From Oxalobacter vibrioformis (GTDB taxonomy: Bacteria > Pseudomonadota > Gammaproteobacteria > Burkholderiales > Burkholderiaceae_D), in contig NZ_CP098242.1 of the NCBI RefSeq assembly GCF_027118995.1, forward strand, positions 558,001-622,000: DNA of 64,000 bases, in the 5' to 3' direction. The position numbers and the translations under genes were made by a program. The notes below the pieces were generated by a model that saw nothing but the letters and a program-made list of their open reading frames with translations, searched no databases and was not told where the DNA came from. Positions 7,758 to 22,706 of the stretch are shown here, one piece after another (position 1 is the first letter of the stretch; every line of letters begins with the position of its first letter).

Positions 7758-8504
7758 ATGACTGATTCTATCCGCTTGTCAAAACGCATGTCCGAACTGG
7801 GAATCTGCTCACGCCGTGAGGCAGATGAGTGGATCGAGCGCGGATGGGTACGTGTTGATGGCCAGATCATTTCCCAGTTGGGAACCAAAATCCATCCTGA
7901 CCAGAAAATCACGATTGAGAAAAAAGCCCAGTCGGAGCAGGCAAAAAAAGTGACGATTCTCATCAATAAACCGATGGGATTTGTCAGCGGGCAGGCAGAA
8001 GACGGGCATAAACCGGCTGTAACCCTTGTCAATGAGAAAACACGCTGGACAGCAGATAAAACAGAAGAACATTTCCATCCCCGCCAGTTAAAAAGTCTTG
8101 TGCCTGCAGGAAGGCTCGACATTGACTCTGTTGGTCTTTTGGTACTGACACAAGACGGGCGCGTGGCAAAACGGCTGATTGGAGAAGAAACAGAGGTAGA
8201 AAAAGAATACCTGGTCAGGGTACGGCACACCCTGCCAGGCAAATTACCGGATGAAAAACTGAAGCAGCTGAGACACGGCCTGAAACTGGATGGCAAGCCC
8301 CTGCTTCCCGCCAAGGTCAACTGGCAAAATGACGATCAGCTTCGTATCGTCCTTCAGGAAGGCAAAAAAAGACAGATTCGTCGCATGTGTGAAGCCGTTG
8401 GTCTGAAAGTTGTCGGCTTGAAACGTGTGCGCATCGGCAAGGTCAAGCTTGGTGACCTCCCGCCCGGACAGTGGCGCTACCTCCATCCGGACGAGAAATT
8501 CTAG
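7758..8504 (+). CDS. rRNA pseudouridine synthase, RsuA/RluB/RluF family (RluF-like)
   Basis: Isomerises a specific uridine of rRNA to pseudouridine. 248 aa: an N-terminal S4 RNA-binding domain (about 5-50, [20 protein letters not shown]), then the catalytic domain with LINKPMGF and the catalytic aspartate D121 in [11 protein letters not shown], and the family tail [14 protein letters not shown]. The inserted segment after LINKPMG is closer to RluF than to RluB or RsuA, but the exact target base cannot be read from sequence. It follows glnD by 17 bp and is probably the last gene of map-glnD-rlu. Confidence 0.88.
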   Translation: MTDSIRLSKRMSELGICSRREADEWIERGWVRVDGQIISQLGTKIHPDQKITIEKKAQSEQAKKVTILINKPMGFVSGQAEDGHKPAVTLVNEKTRWTADKTEEHFHPRQLKSLVPAGRLDIDSVGLLVLTQDGRVAKRLIGEETEVEKEYLVRVRHTLPGKLPDEKLKQLRHGLKLDGKPLLPAKVNWQNDDQLRIVLQEGKKRQIRRMCEAVGLKVVGLKRVRIGKVKLGDLPPGQWRYLHPDEKF

Positions 8505-8529
8505 AGACTGTTCCTTTCAGAAACAATCA

Positions 8530-9105
8530 TCAGCAGTCATAAGCAGCATACGCTGCGTCGGGCACATACATGACATCAAGCGTATAATCCGTCACTTCAA
8601 CGAGCTGACCCAGGCTGTTTACCCGATACCAGGTATCAGGCTTGATACCATTTTCACCGACAACACCCACAGTAATCCGGATCTGCCTGCCATCACGCCA
8701 TGGCAGCGCGAAAGCGCCATTTTCACCTGCCTTTGCTTTTCCATAAAGCCCCGCCACCACCGCAATGGATTCCCTGCCGGAAGCTGAAGCCATGCTGCCG
8801 TTACCGGAAACCGCGGATTTGCTGTAGGAACCCATCGCCTCAGCAACACAATTATTGCCTGCAGCCGCAGCTGCACTGCAATTGCCCATCGCTTCGGCTA
8901 TGCTGTTGTTCCCGGAGGCTGCAGCCCGGCTGTAATAACCGGAGGAATAAGATTGACTGGCATTACCGGATGTCGCGGCAGTCGCACAATTGCCTTCAGA
9001 TTCGGCTGCACTGCCATATCCGAAGGATGCGTGACTGATGATCTGATCAATTTGCTGTTCAGAATGGGCGGCAGGAATGGGCATTTCATAGATATCGAAA
9101 CTCAT
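8530..9105 (-). CDS. Nonapeptide-repeat (Ala/Ser/Gly) protein with KPDTWYRV tail
   Basis: 191 residues; the start at 9105 has AAGGAG 8 nt upstream. After a 40-residue head come about ten tandem nonapeptides of the form x-A-x-A-x-G-N-x-S (RAAASGNNS, IAEAMGNCS, AAAAAGNNC, VAEAMGSYS, KSAVSGNGS, MASASGRES). The closing domain holds GENGAFALPWRDG, GIKPDTWYRVNSLGQLVEV and a Tyr/Asp-rich end. Such regular Gly/Ser turns predict a beta-roll or beta-solenoid, loosely like YadA-head repeats, but there is no signal peptide, so it is probably cytoplasmic. I recall similar repeat proteins in gut bacteria and their phages; no function is known to me. Convergent with the pseudouridine synthase and flanked by repeat-bearing DNA, which suggests acquisition. 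Confidence 0.75.
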   Translation of the reverse strand: MSFDIYEMPIPAAHSEQQIDQIISHASFGYGSAAESEGNCATAATSGNASQSYSSGYYSRAAASGNNSIAEAMGNCSAAAAAGNNCVAEAMGSYSKSAVSGNGSMASASGRESIAVVAGLYGKAKAGENGAFALPWRDGRQIRITVGVVGENGIKPDTWYRVNSLGQLVEVTDYTLDVMYVPDAAYAAYDC

Positions 9106-9125
9106 CACAATCTCCTTCACTTCCC

Positions 9126-9320
9126 GTGCAGAGGTGGCAGAAAACCGGATTCGACATTGAGGCAGACGACCAGACTCAGGATGCCAAATTGCACTGGGAA
9201 TGTATTATTCATGTCTTGCATGATCAAGACATGTCGGTTTTAAACCCTGAACGAAATACCGTAATAACCGGACATTTCAAATCAGGTCACGAATACAGTG
9301 ATTTGGCACCCGCTGATTAG
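9126..9320 (+). CDS. Possible small ORF or gene fragment
   Basis: GTG-started frame of 64 codons (VQRWQKTGFDIEADD...), with the protein-like stretch HVLHDQDMSVLNPERNTV and ending in SGHEYSDLAPAD. No ribosome site stands out, and it starts only 20 bp from the divergent repeat-protein gene, leaving little room for promoters. It may be the tail of a decayed gene. Its last codons fall in a direct repeat of the intergenic region. Confidence 0.25.
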   Translation: MQRWQKTGFDIEADDQTQDAKLHWECIIHVLHDQDMSVLNPERNTVITGHFKSGHEYSDLAPAD

Positions 9321-9393
9321 GTGCTCGGGATCGGAGACTTTGTACCTTTGATCAGGTACAACATGATAAGGTGGCATTACCCGCTGATTAGGT
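9308..9393. repeat. Direct repeat pair plus inverted repeat in intergenic DNA
   Basis: The 15-mer ACCCGCTGATTAGGT occurs at 9308-9322 and again at 9379-9393. Between them, TTGTACCT (9340-9347) and AGGTACAA (9354-9361) form a perfect 8-bp inverted repeat with a 6-nt loop, and GTACCT recurs near 9404. No coding frame explains them. They could be operator sites for the repeat-protein gene, or a small mobile repeat. Confidence 0.6.
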
Positions 9394-9442
9394 ATGATGA
9401 TCCTGTACCTTATGTCACTACTATAACATATCGCACCGGATA

Positions 9443-9477
9443 ATAAAACAGGCGCCCCATGGTGATGAAACGCCTGC
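9443..9477 (-). terminator. Intrinsic terminator after def
   Basis: Minus strand CAGGCG...CGCCTG (9449-9454 with 9471-9476), followed by TTTTATT. It lies 25 bp past the def stop and closes the smc-to-def gene run. Confidence 0.7.
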
Positions 9478-9501
9478 TTTCAGGTAAAACCGTCTGGAAA
9501 A

Positions 9502-10029
9502 TTATTCTTCAGGAACAGCGGCATTCATGGCATCGATAAACCCGAACAACGACAGGTCATCCATGCGCATCGGATACAAAATGCCATTCAGATGATCACA
9601 TTCATGCTGGACCACCCTGGCATGAAAGCCGGTGGCTTCACGGCTGACAGGCTCACCATGCTGGTCAAATCCTTCATAGTGAACCTTTGCCCAGCGAGGG
9701 ACCACGCCACGCATCCCCGGCAGGGAAAGACAGCCTTCCCAGGCGTCTTCAATTTCCTCGCCAACAGGGCGAATAACCGGGTTGATCAGGATGGTTTTGG
9801 GAATGGCAAACGCGTCAGGAACATCGCGCTGATTTTCAAAACCAAAAATAACCACCTGAAGCGGCACCCCGATCTGTGGTGCCGCCAGGCCCGCGCCATC
9901 AGCCGCAGCCATCGTTTCAAACATATCGTCCAAAAGCGCCTGCAGTTCCGGCGTCCCGAATTCCGTCACCGGTTGTGCCGGGCGTAAAAGACGCGGATCG
10001 CCCATTTTCAGAATCGGTCTGACACTCAT
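9502..10029 (-). CDS. def: Peptide deformylase
   Basis: Removes the formyl group from N-formylmethionine of new proteins; an iron(II) enzyme. 175 aa with all three motifs: [10 protein letters not shown] (45-54), EGCLSLPG (metal ligand C100) and QHECDHLNG (ligands H142 and H146, catalytic E143). The start has a strong AAGGAG. It is 9 bp downstream of galU rather than beside fmt as in many genomes; this may be a second def paralogue, which the window cannot decide. Confidence 0.96.
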   Translation of the reverse strand: MSVRPILKMGDPRLLRPAQPVTEFGTPELQALLDDMFETMAAADGAGLAAPQIGVPLQVVIFGFENQRDVPDAFAIPKTILINPVIRPVGEEIEDAWEGCLSLPGMRGVVPRWAKVHYEGFDQHGEPVSREATGFHARVVQHECDHLNGILYPMRMDDLSLFGFIDAMNAAVPEE

Positions 10030-10038
10030 ACCCTCTCC

Positions 10039-12967
<2,929 letters not shown>

Positions 12968-14293
12968 TCAGTTAAAGAGTCTCATGGCACGAACCGAGCC
13001 GGCAGGAATCAATACTGCTTTCATTTCCTCATAAAAAACATTCACCTGGCCGGCAATATCATCAAGCATGGGGTCAGACAGCATTCTGTCATCGTCGTCG
13101 ACCAGGATGCCATTGAGCCGCTGGCAGAGGGATTTGGCGCACTGAACCATGACACCAAATCCGTTTTTCTCCTGCGCAACACAAGGCACATCCAAAAGCA
13201 GCGTCATGCGTGCTGCCGTATCTGATCCAGGTGCTGTGTCAACAGTAAGCAAAAACAGAACACTTCCATCAGTATCGTGTTTGACAAAAAAACCGTCCGG
13301 ACGCAAATCAAATTTCTGGCGCTCCAGCACGGTTATCAGGGTCTGAACTGACCATGGTGCCCCCCCGGTACGCACATTGATACCCAGCCTGGCATCATGC
13401 TCTGCAACAAAGCGGTATAAATCGCGTGCAACTTTCAGCACATCCGTCATATCCGGCACTTCCGGCTCGGCACCGATACCGTCGGACAGCTGCCTGAGAC
13501 GGGTAATCAGTTCGGAATATTCAATTTCATTCAAGGCGCCAGTCCGGTTTGCCAACTGTACCCCTGCCTTTAACTGATGATAAATGCCGCCATGCATAAC
13601 GGGTTGCCACGATTCTTCTCCAGTATCCGGTTTCCTGACCAGCCCAATAAAATGAACCGGTTTGTTACCGGTATAGCGAAGGGACTGCATCAGCGGCAGG
13701 AATTTTTCTCCCCTGACCGGCTCCTCCAGGTTCAATTCCACAGGATAATCAATCAAATCATCAACCGGTAGGCTTTTCGGGACAGAAGGTGTGGTGGATG
13801 TAACCGGTTCAGGCACAACGGGCGTAACTTTTTCTTCCCCGGGAGTATCAGCAGGCGCAGGATCCGGTGTCGGCTCTGCCTCGTCCATATCAATGGCGGG
13901 CTCCTGATACCCCTCATCAACTGCTTCGACTTCCTCATCGGTTACCAGGTATTCAACCGCTTTTTCATCATCAATCTCTGCAACCGCTTCCAGCGGGTCA
14001 TCAGCCTCAGCTTCTTCATCTAAGGGATGATCCAGGCCGGTAATGGAAATGGACGTATTCATGGCAGGATCTTCCAGCCTGACACCTGCCACCGTATTCT
14101 GAAAAAAAACCGGCTCCCTGCGAAAATCACTGTCTTCAACGGACGCAGATTGCATCAGAACATCTTCAGGCGCATCAGCAAAAGCACGTTCCACTTTTTT
14201 GTGTGCCCGGAATTCCTGCCATTTATTATAGGCAATGACGCCAATAATAATCACTGCACCGATTACGATCAGACTGATCTGCAATTCTGTCAT
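12968..14293 (-). CDS. zipA: Cell division protein ZipA (FtsZ-binding)
   Basis: An inner-membrane division protein that tethers FtsZ. 441 aa: N-terminal membrane anchor (ISLIVIGAVIIIGVIAY, about 6-22), a basic stretch, a long acidic Pro/Glu-rich linker (about 85-190), and a C-terminal ZipA FtsZ-binding domain (about 290-430). It overlaps the smc stop by 4 bp (ATGA), so it is translationally coupled. Beta-proteobacterial ZipA proteins diverge from E. coli, and the call rests on topology, the C-terminal domain and the conserved smc-zipA-ligA neighbourhood. Confidence 0.9.
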   Translation of the reverse strand: MTELQISLIVIGAVIIIGVIAYNKWQEFRAHKKVERAFADAPEDVLMQSASVEDSDFRREPVFFQNTVAGVRLEDPAMNTSISITGLDHPLDEEAEADDPLEAVAEIDDEKAVEYLVTDEEVEAVDEGYQEPAIDMDEAEPTPDPAPADTPGEEKVTPVVPEPVTSTTPSVPKSLPVDDLIDYPVELNLEEPVRGEKFLPLMQSLRYTGNKPVHFIGLVRKPDTGEESWQPVMHGGIYHQLKAGVQLANRTGALNEIEYSELITRLRQLSDGIGAEPEVPDMTDVLKVARDLYRFVAEHDARLGINVRTGGAPWSVQTLITVLERQKFDLRPDGFFVKHDTDGSVLFLLTVDTAPGSDTAARMTLLLDVPCVAQEKNGFGVMVQCAKSLCQRLNGILVDDDDRMLSDPMLDDIAGQVNVFYEEMKAVLIPAGSVRAMRLFN

Positions 14294-17200
14294 GCTGTTT
14301 GAACCTCGTTAGAAAATTCTGTTGCTTTTTCAATATCGACTGACACAATTCGTGAAACACCCTTTTCCTGCATGGTAACGCCAATCAGCTGTTGTGCCAT
14401 TTCCATGGCAATTTTATTATGGGAGATAAACACAAACTGTGTTTTGGCGGACATGCGCTTCACCATATTGCAGAAACGCTCCGTATTGGCGTCATCCAGC
14501 GGCGCATCAACTTCATCCAGCAAACAGAAAGGTGCCGGGTTCAGCTGGAAAAGCGAAAATACAAGCGCAATCGCCGCCAGGGCTTTTTCTCCACCGGACA
14601 GCAGATGAATCGTGACATTTTTCTTGCCTGGCGGCTGCACCATGATCTGCACACCGGCATCCAGAATCTCATCCCCTGTCATGATAAGGCTGGCCTGTCC
14701 GCCGCCAAAGAGCATGGGAAAAACTTCAGAAAGATGGCCGTTTACCTGGTCAAATGTACCCTGCAGCAGGGCACGCGTCTCCCCGTCAATCCGTCTGATG
14801 GCATCTTCCAGCGTCTCGATGGCCGCATTCAGATCGGCATGCTGCTCTTCAAGGAAATTACGCCGCTGCTGCGTCTCGGAAAGCTCACCAGCCGCTGCAA
14901 GGTTAACCGCTCCCAAAGCGGCAATGGCATTGGAAAGGCGTGTTACCTCACCCTGAAGAGAAGATGACCTGAGGCCTGGGTGGAGCATTTCTCCCAGCGC
15001 GGCAATATCGGCACCGGATTCTTCCAGTTTCTGGGAAAACTGTTCGACATTTATCCGGGCGGCCTGTTCCTTTAGCTGCATACTGACAATGAGATCCCGC
15101 TGAGGCTGAAGATTTTTCTCTGCCCCCATGCGCTGCTCCTGCGCCTCACGCAACTGCTGGGCAACCGTTTCCAGATTTTGTCGTAATTTAGCCAGCCCCT
15201 TTTCCTGGTCCAGACGCTGATCAAGCAAAACCTGAAGATTATCCTGCGCAACCTTGTCATTCAAGTCCTGCAATGTCAGTTGCCCCTGCTGTACATTGGC
15301 TGACATCTGTGTTGCCTGTTCCCGGGCGGTTTCAATATGCTTTGTGAGCTCACCGATCCGGTTTTTCAGGGATTTTTCGGAAAACTCCGCTTCCTGGGCA
15401 GCTCTTTCGCTTTCCCGGATACGCACGCGGAAAGCCGCCAGATCACTCTCTTTTTCCAGCAAAATGTCACGGGCTGCCTCTTCCCGGGACTGCATGTCGG
15501 CTAAAGACGCATCCAGTTCTTCCATCCGCACTTCTTCCACAGCAAGCATTTCACGCTGCTCATTTTCCTGGCCGGTTATCCCGGCAAGAACAGATTCAAT
15601 CTGCGTATGACGCTGCAGGTAGCGATCGCGCAGTTCCGATTGGCGAACAACCTGAAGCTGAATGGCATGCAATTCCCTCGTCAGCTCCGTTGCGCGCTGG
15701 TGGATGCCTTGCATCTCGCGATTACACTGTGTCACATCTGACTCACACTGCATGAGCCGTATCCGCTCATCCTGCAGCAGTTTCTGGCCATCCTGAAGTC
15801 GTGCAGAAAGATTTTCAATCTCCTGCTGGCGGGCAAACATCCCTTCCTTTTCCGATTCCGGCGCATAAAAACGGACACTCTGGCGATCAACCAGATGTCC
15901 CTGCGGTAGAACAAAACACGCGCCTTCCGGCAATATCTGGCGCCGTGCCAGAGCGTCTTTCATGTCATGAGCAACAAAAACATGACGCATCCAGCCTGAC
16001 AGGACCGGCGCGAGCCGCTGATCCTGCAATCTGAGCAGGGAAAAGAAGGGCGTGAGCCCGGCTTTATCTTTTTCAGTACCGACCGTTGAAGACAGGGTAT
16101 CGCCGGCTTGCGCTGTGGTAAAGAAGCTGAGTTTTGATGCCGGGGGATCACTCATAAATGAATCGACCCACTCCAGGCGCGACATCTCACGCGCAAAAAT
16201 CCTGTCGCTCAAAACCGATTCAAGCGCCATTTCCCAACCCTGCTCAACCTGTAGTCTTCGCCAGACAGGTGGCAAATCAGCCAGCTCATATTTTTTCAGC
16301 CAGGATTCCGTTTCACCCTGCGCCTGCGAGCGCTCCTGTATCTGGATCAGGGCAGAAAGACGGGCATCCGTCTGCGCCAGCTCTGCTGAACGCCGCTCAA
16401 CCTGTTCCTGTGAAACCCGTCGTTTTTCTTCCAGATCAGGATGGCTGTCCTGCAACAGGGCAAGCCGCTCATGCTGTTGTTGAAGGTGGATTTCCTTTTC
16501 GGCCAGCTCTTCCTGCAACGCCTGAAAAACGGCCTCATCCGGCGCATCCATACCGCTTTTTTCCTGGACAAGTCTCTCGCGTCGCACGGAAAGATCGGTA
16601 AGGATACCGGTAATATTTTTATGGCTGGCCGATGAAAGTGCAATCTGCTGGCGAACCTGCAAAGCCTGGTCATGCAATTGACTGCATGTTGCCTGCGCCT
16701 GGCGCCATGTCTCCTCCACGCCGGGCAAATCCCCTGCGAGTTGCACCACAATCCGGCGGGCCGCTTCACATGAGACAGCCAGATCAACAAGTCGGGCATT
16801 AGCCGTCTCCAACTCGGCAAGATACGTTTGTTCCTGGCTCTGCCATTGCTCTTTCTGCTGGGTATAAGAACCAATCTGCGCCTGCAGGCGGTTGCGTGAT
16901 TCGATCACATAGCGGATTTCCGCTTCCAGACTGCCGATACTGGCATTGGTCTGGTACAACGCCCCTTGCGCTGCATGGAGTTCATCACTGGCGCCTGCAT
17001 GCTGCTGGCGCAGCGCTTCCAGAAGACCATCATGTCTGACGACATCCGCATTCATGGCTTCAAGCGCGGTTTTGGCTTTTTCTGCCTCAATGGTCAGGCG
17101 CGCGTGTTCTTCTTCGGCATTCTTTTTTTCAAGCAGCCAGAAGAGCTTCTGTTTTTCATCCTGCTCTTTTTGCAGGGCATAGTATTTTTCAGCAACCACT

Positions 17201-17835
17201 GCCTGCTCTTCGAGTTTTTCCAGGCTCTGATTGATTTCACGCAGGATATCCGATACACGGGTCAGGTTTTCCCGCGTATCCTGGAGGCGATTTTCTGTCT
17301 CCCGGCGACGCTCCCGGTATTTGGATACACCTGCCGCTTCTTCCAGAAAAACACGCAGCTCTTCAGGGCGCGCTTCAATAATACGCGCAATCATTCCCTG
17401 GCCGATAATGGCATAGGCGCGCGGTCCAAGCCCCGTCCCCATGAAAATATCCTGGATATCCCGGCGCCGGACATTCATGTTGTTGATATGATAGGAAGAC
17501 CCGCCCTCACGCGTCAAAACACGCCTGACAGCCAGTTCATCGTATCGGCCCCACTGTCCGAAAACACGATCATCATCATTATCAAAAGCCAGTTCGACAG
17601 ACGCCCTGCCGGATGACTTTCTCTCTGTGGTACCGTTGAAAATAACATCGCGCATGGATTCACCCCGCAATTCCGAGGCACGTGACTCACCCAGAACCCA
17701 TCTTACCGCATCAATGATGTTGGATTTTCCACATCCATTGGGACCAACAACCCCTACAAGTTGCCCTTGTATCTGGATGGTCGTCGGATCAACAAATGAT
17801 TTGAACCCGGATAATTTGATCGAAGTCAGCCGCAC
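14290..17835 (-). CDS. smc: Chromosome segregation protein SMC
   Basis: The ATPase of bacterial condensin, which compacts and segregates the chromosome with ScpA and ScpB. 1181 aa, full length. N-terminal Walker A GPNGCGKSN (31-39), long coiled coil (about 170-490), hinge (about 510-650), second coiled coil (about 660-1000), then the C-terminal head with signature LLSGGEKALAAIAL and Walker B CLLDEVDAPLDDAN. The start is GTG at 17835. scpA and scpB are not in the window. First gene of the smc-zipA-ligA-galU-def run. Confidence 0.97.
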   Translation of the reverse strand: MRLTSIKLSGFKSFVDPTTIQIQGQLVGVVGPNGCGKSNIIDAVRWVLGESRASELRGESMRDVIFNGTTERKSSGRASVELAFDNDDDRVFGQWGRYDELAVRRVLTREGGSSYHINNMNVRRRDIQDIFMGTGLGPRAYAIIGQGMIARIIEARPEELRVFLEEAAGVSKYRERRRETENRLQDTRENLTRVSDILREINQSLEKLEEQAVVAEKYYALQKEQDEKQKLFWLLEKKNAEEEHARLTIEAEKAKTALEAMNADVVRHDGLLEALRQQHAGASDELHAAQGALYQTNASIGSLEAEIRYVIESRNRLQAQIGSYTQQKEQWQSQEQTYLAELETANARLVDLAVSCEAARRIVVQLAGDLPGVEETWRQAQATCSQLHDQALQVRQQIALSSASHKNITGILTDLSVRRERLVQEKSGMDAPDEAVFQALQEELAEKEIHLQQQHERLALLQDSHPDLEEKRRVSQEQVERRSAELAQTDARLSALIQIQERSQAQGETESWLKKYELADLPPVWRRLQVEQGWEMALESVLSDRIFAREMSRLEWVDSFMSDPPASKLSFFTTAQAGDTLSSTVGTEKDKAGLTPFFSLLRLQDQRLAPVLSGWMRHVFVAHDMKDALARRQILPEGACFVLPQGHLVDRQSVRFYAPESEKEGMFARQQEIENLSARLQDGQKLLQDERIRLMQCESDVTQCNREMQGIHQRATELTRELHAIQLQVVRQSELRDRYLQRHTQIESVLAGITGQENEQREMLAVEEVRMEELDASLADMQSREEAARDILLEKESDLAAFRVRIRESERAAQEAEFSEKSLKNRIGELTKHIETAREQATQMSANVQQGQLTLQDLNDKVAQDNLQVLLDQRLDQEKGLAKLRQNLETVAQQLREAQEQRMGAEKNLQPQRDLIVSMQLKEQAARINVEQFSQKLEESGADIAALGEMLHPGLRSSSLQGEVTRLSNAIAALGAVNLAAAGELSETQQRRNFLEEQHADLNAAIETLEDAIRRIDGETRALLQGTFDQVNGHLSEVFPMLFGGGQASLIMTGDEILDAGVQIMVQPPGKKNVTIHLLSGGEKALAAIALVFSLFQLNPAPFCLLDEVDAPLDDANTERFCNMVKRMSAKTQFVFISHNKIAMEMAQQLIGVTMQEKGVSRIVSVDIEKATEFSNEVQTA

Positions 17836-18032
17836 GATTCAGAAAATAGAGTGATGAACAGCAAAACGCTTATAATACCATTCAGCCAGAATCACTTTCA
17901 CAAAAAACAAGAAGGACTTCCTCAAGCCTGCCGTAAAAAAACCGTTATAAAAAGAATAAATAGTGCGGTTTTTTTGTTACATTTCATCATGTAAGCGATT
18001 TTTTCATGTAATATTTCCTTACAAACAAAATG

Positions 18033-18059
18033 TTGCCTTGCGGAAAGTTGCGGTATAAT
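18033..18059 (+). promoter_or_regulatory. Candidate sigma-70 promoter of the PBP7-type gene
   Basis: TTGCCT (18033-18038) and a perfect TATAAT (18054-18059), spaced 15 bp (shorter than the ideal 17), 31 bp upstream of the chosen start at 18090. Confidence 0.5.
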
Positions 18060-18089
18060 AAGTGGGAAAATTTCTTTAGGGAAAATATT

Positions 18090-19229
18090 ATGCGTAAATT
18101 GAAGGTTGGATTGGCCTCTTTTCTCGTGCTGTTTGCATTGGGAGGGATGTCTGTCCACGCTGCGCCCAAAAAACCGGCAACAAGCAAAAAAACAACAACC
18201 AAAAAGACAACAACCGTTGCAAAGAAAAAGGGCAAGGCATCCGTCAATAACCGGGTGTATGCCACACGCTCGGCCTCAGGCCAGATTGTTGTGGATCGCC
18301 GGGTCACGGCAACACGACAGCTTCTTGCACAGGATCAGGGACATACTCTCGTGAACTATCAGCGGGGTTCGGCAAAACTGGCGCCAATCATGTTTCCCGA
18401 GTTCACGCCACCCTCAAGCAGAACCACTTTTTCTGTTGCCCAGCAGGCTGGCCTGGATAAGACGGCAGACCCGTTATCACTGAGTTCCAGTGCCGCTTAT
18501 GTACTGGACCAGTCCACACTGGGTGTTCTCTTCCAGAAAAATGCGAATGTTGCCCTGCCCATGGCCTCGATTACCAAGCTGATGACAGGCCTGGTTGTGG
18601 TCGAATCCATGCAGGATATGAGCGAAGTGATTGAAATCACCAAGGACGACGCCAGCAGAGCCATCAGTTCACGCCTCAAGGTGGGAACAAAAACGACACG
18701 CGGCAACCTGCTTCACCTTGCGCTGATGAGTTCTGAAAACCGTGCCGCAGCGGCACTGGGGCGTAATTATCCGGGTGGCTATCCGGCCTTTATCGCTGCC
18801 ATGAATATCAAGGCACGTGTGCTTGGCATGTCACATACCCATTATGTGGATACAACCGGACTTTCCAGCAACAATATCGCCAGTGCACAAGACCTGGCCA
18901 AGCTGGTGATGGCCGCAGCCCAGTACCCGATCCTGCGGCAATTTTCAACAGATACCGGTTATGTCATCAACGATGGTATCCAGCCGGTTCACTATGCCAA
19001 TACCAACAGGCTGGTGCACAATCCCAACATGAATATCGAGCTACAGAAAACGGGTTTCATTTCAGCTGCCGGCAATTGCCTCGTCATGCAGGCCATTATT
19101 GAGGAACGCCCCATCGTCATGGTCTTCCTTGATGCAAAAGGCAAGGATTCCCGCATTGCGGATGTCATGAAAATCAGAAACTGGATCCAGCGCTCCAACA
19201 CGATTGCTGAAAACAAACCACAAGTCTGA
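18090..19229 (+). CDS. pbpG: D-alanyl-D-alanine endopeptidase (PBP7-like)
   Basis: A periplasmic peptidoglycan hydrolase of the S11 family that cuts cross-links. 379 aa from 18090; that start was preferred to 18030 because it begins a clean signal peptide (MRKLKVGLASFLVLFALGG..HA-A) and follows AGGGA, downstream of a TATAAT box. After the signal is a Lys/Thr-rich linker (KKTTTKKTTTVAKKK), then the catalytic domain: S160-ITK, S215-EN and K320-TG, all three active-site motifs intact. It stands alone between divergent smc and convergent purA. Confidence 0.92.
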   Translation: MRKLKVGLASFLVLFALGGMSVHAAPKKPATSKKTTTKKTTTVAKKKGKASVNNRVYATRSASGQIVVDRRVTATRQLLAQDQGHTLVNYQRGSAKLAPIMFPEFTPPSSRTTFSVAQQAGLDKTADPLSLSSSAAYVLDQSTLGVLFQKNANVALPMASITKLMTGLVVVESMQDMSEVIEITKDDASRAISSRLKVGTKTTRGNLLHLALMSSENRAAAALGRNYPGGYPAFIAAMNIKARVLGMSHTHYVDTTGLSSNNIASAQDLAKLVMAAAQYPILRQFSTDTGYVINDGIQPVHYANTNRLVHNPNMNIELQKTGFISAAGNCLVMQAIIEERPIVMVFLDAKGKDSRIADVMKIRNWIQRSNTIAENKPQV

Positions 19230-19248
19230 TCGTTCAAAAAAGCGTCAA

Positions 19249-19282
19249 TAAAAAAGGAACCTAAATCAGGTTCCTTTTTTTG
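19249..19282. terminator. Bidirectional intrinsic terminator
   Basis: AAAAAAGGAACCT, a 5-nt loop, then AGGTTCCTTTTTTT. It is symmetric, so it can end both pbpG (plus) and purA (minus), which converge here. Confidence 0.9.
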
Positions 19283-19297
19283 TGCCAGTTATCTCTG

Positions 19298-21770
<2,473 letters not shown>

Positions 21771-21842
21771 GATGTTTCTATAGTCGGAACAATTCAATAT
21801 GACAGGCGTGCATCATCACAACACCTGCATTCATCGATTCTC

Positions 21843-22706
21843 TTATCTGGGATTTTTCATATAACGGAAAAACTCAGAGGACGGATCAACAACCATAACA
21901 TCTTTCTTACTGTTAAAGCTGCCCCTGTAAGCTTCAAGACTTCGATAAAACTTGTAGAACTCAGGATTCTTTCCGAAAGCCTGCGCATAAATCCGCGAAG
22001 CCTTGGCATCTCCCTCACCCCGGATTTTTTCTGCCTCACGATAGGCCTCAGCCAGAATAACCGTCCGCTGCCTGTCTGCATCCGCCTGTATCTTTTCCGA
22101 CTCTGCCGCACCGGTTGAACGTAACTCATTGGCGACACGGGTCCTCTCAGACTTCATCCTTTCATACACCGAAGAATTGATCTGTTCCACATAATCCAGT
22201 CGCTTGATACGAATATCCACAATCTGGATGCCAATCTGCTTGGCTTCATCAGACATTTTTTTCTTGATGGCAGCCATCAGGCTGTCCCGATCCCCGGCAA
22301 TCACCTGCCGTAATGTCCGTTTTGTGATTTCATCATTCAAGGACGCCTTGACGATCTGTGCCAGCCTGTCCTGTGTGCGCTGTTCATCCGCGCCAAAACT
22401 CACGTAATACAGCTTGGGATCAACAATACGCCACTTCACATACCAGTCCACCAGGATATTCATTTTCTCGGCGGTGATAATCCGGTCCGGCTCATGCGTT
22501 TCGCTGGACAAAATCCGCTTGTCAAGGAAGATCACATTCTGGAAAGGTGCAGGGAGCTTGATATTGAAGCCGGGCTGCTCGATAACATTCGTGACTTCAC
22601 CCAGTGCAAACACAATGGCGTATTGTCTCTGGTCAACAACAAAGATGCCCGTAATAAAGGTGATCAGAACAAGAAAAAGACCTGTTGCAGAAATAATGAA
22701 ACGCAT
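21843..22706 (-). CDS. hflC: HflC, modulator of FtsH protease
   Basis: A membrane-anchored SPFH/prohibitin-family protein that assembles with HflK around FtsH and limits its proteolysis. 287 aa: N-terminal anchor (ISATGLFLVLITFITGIFVV), band-7 domain (about 20-190), then coiled coil (ANELRSTGAAESEKIQADAD) and the conserved FYKFYRSLEAYR near the C-terminus. The start overlaps the hflK stop by 1 bp. Confidence 0.96.
   Translation of the reverse strand: MRFIISATGLFLVLITFITGIFVVDQRQYAIVFALGEVTNVIEQPGFNIKLPAPFQNVIFLDKRILSSETHEPDRIITAEKMNILVDWYVKWRIVDPKLYYVSFGADEQRTQDRLAQIVKASLNDEITKRTLRQVIAGDRDSLMAAIKKKMSDEAKQIGIQIVDIRIKRLDYVEQINSSVYERMKSERTRVANELRSTGAAESEKIQADADRQRTVILAEAYREAEKIRGEGDAKASRIYAQAFGKNPEFYKFYRSLEAYRGSFNSKKDVMVVDPSSEFFRYMKNPR

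Noticed and set aside
17931..17970. A-run/T-run dyad (AAAAAAACCG...CGGTTTTTTT) between smc and pbpG
   Set aside because: The loop is over 20 nt and the stem is mostly A-T; it lies upstream of both divergent genes, where no terminator is needed.
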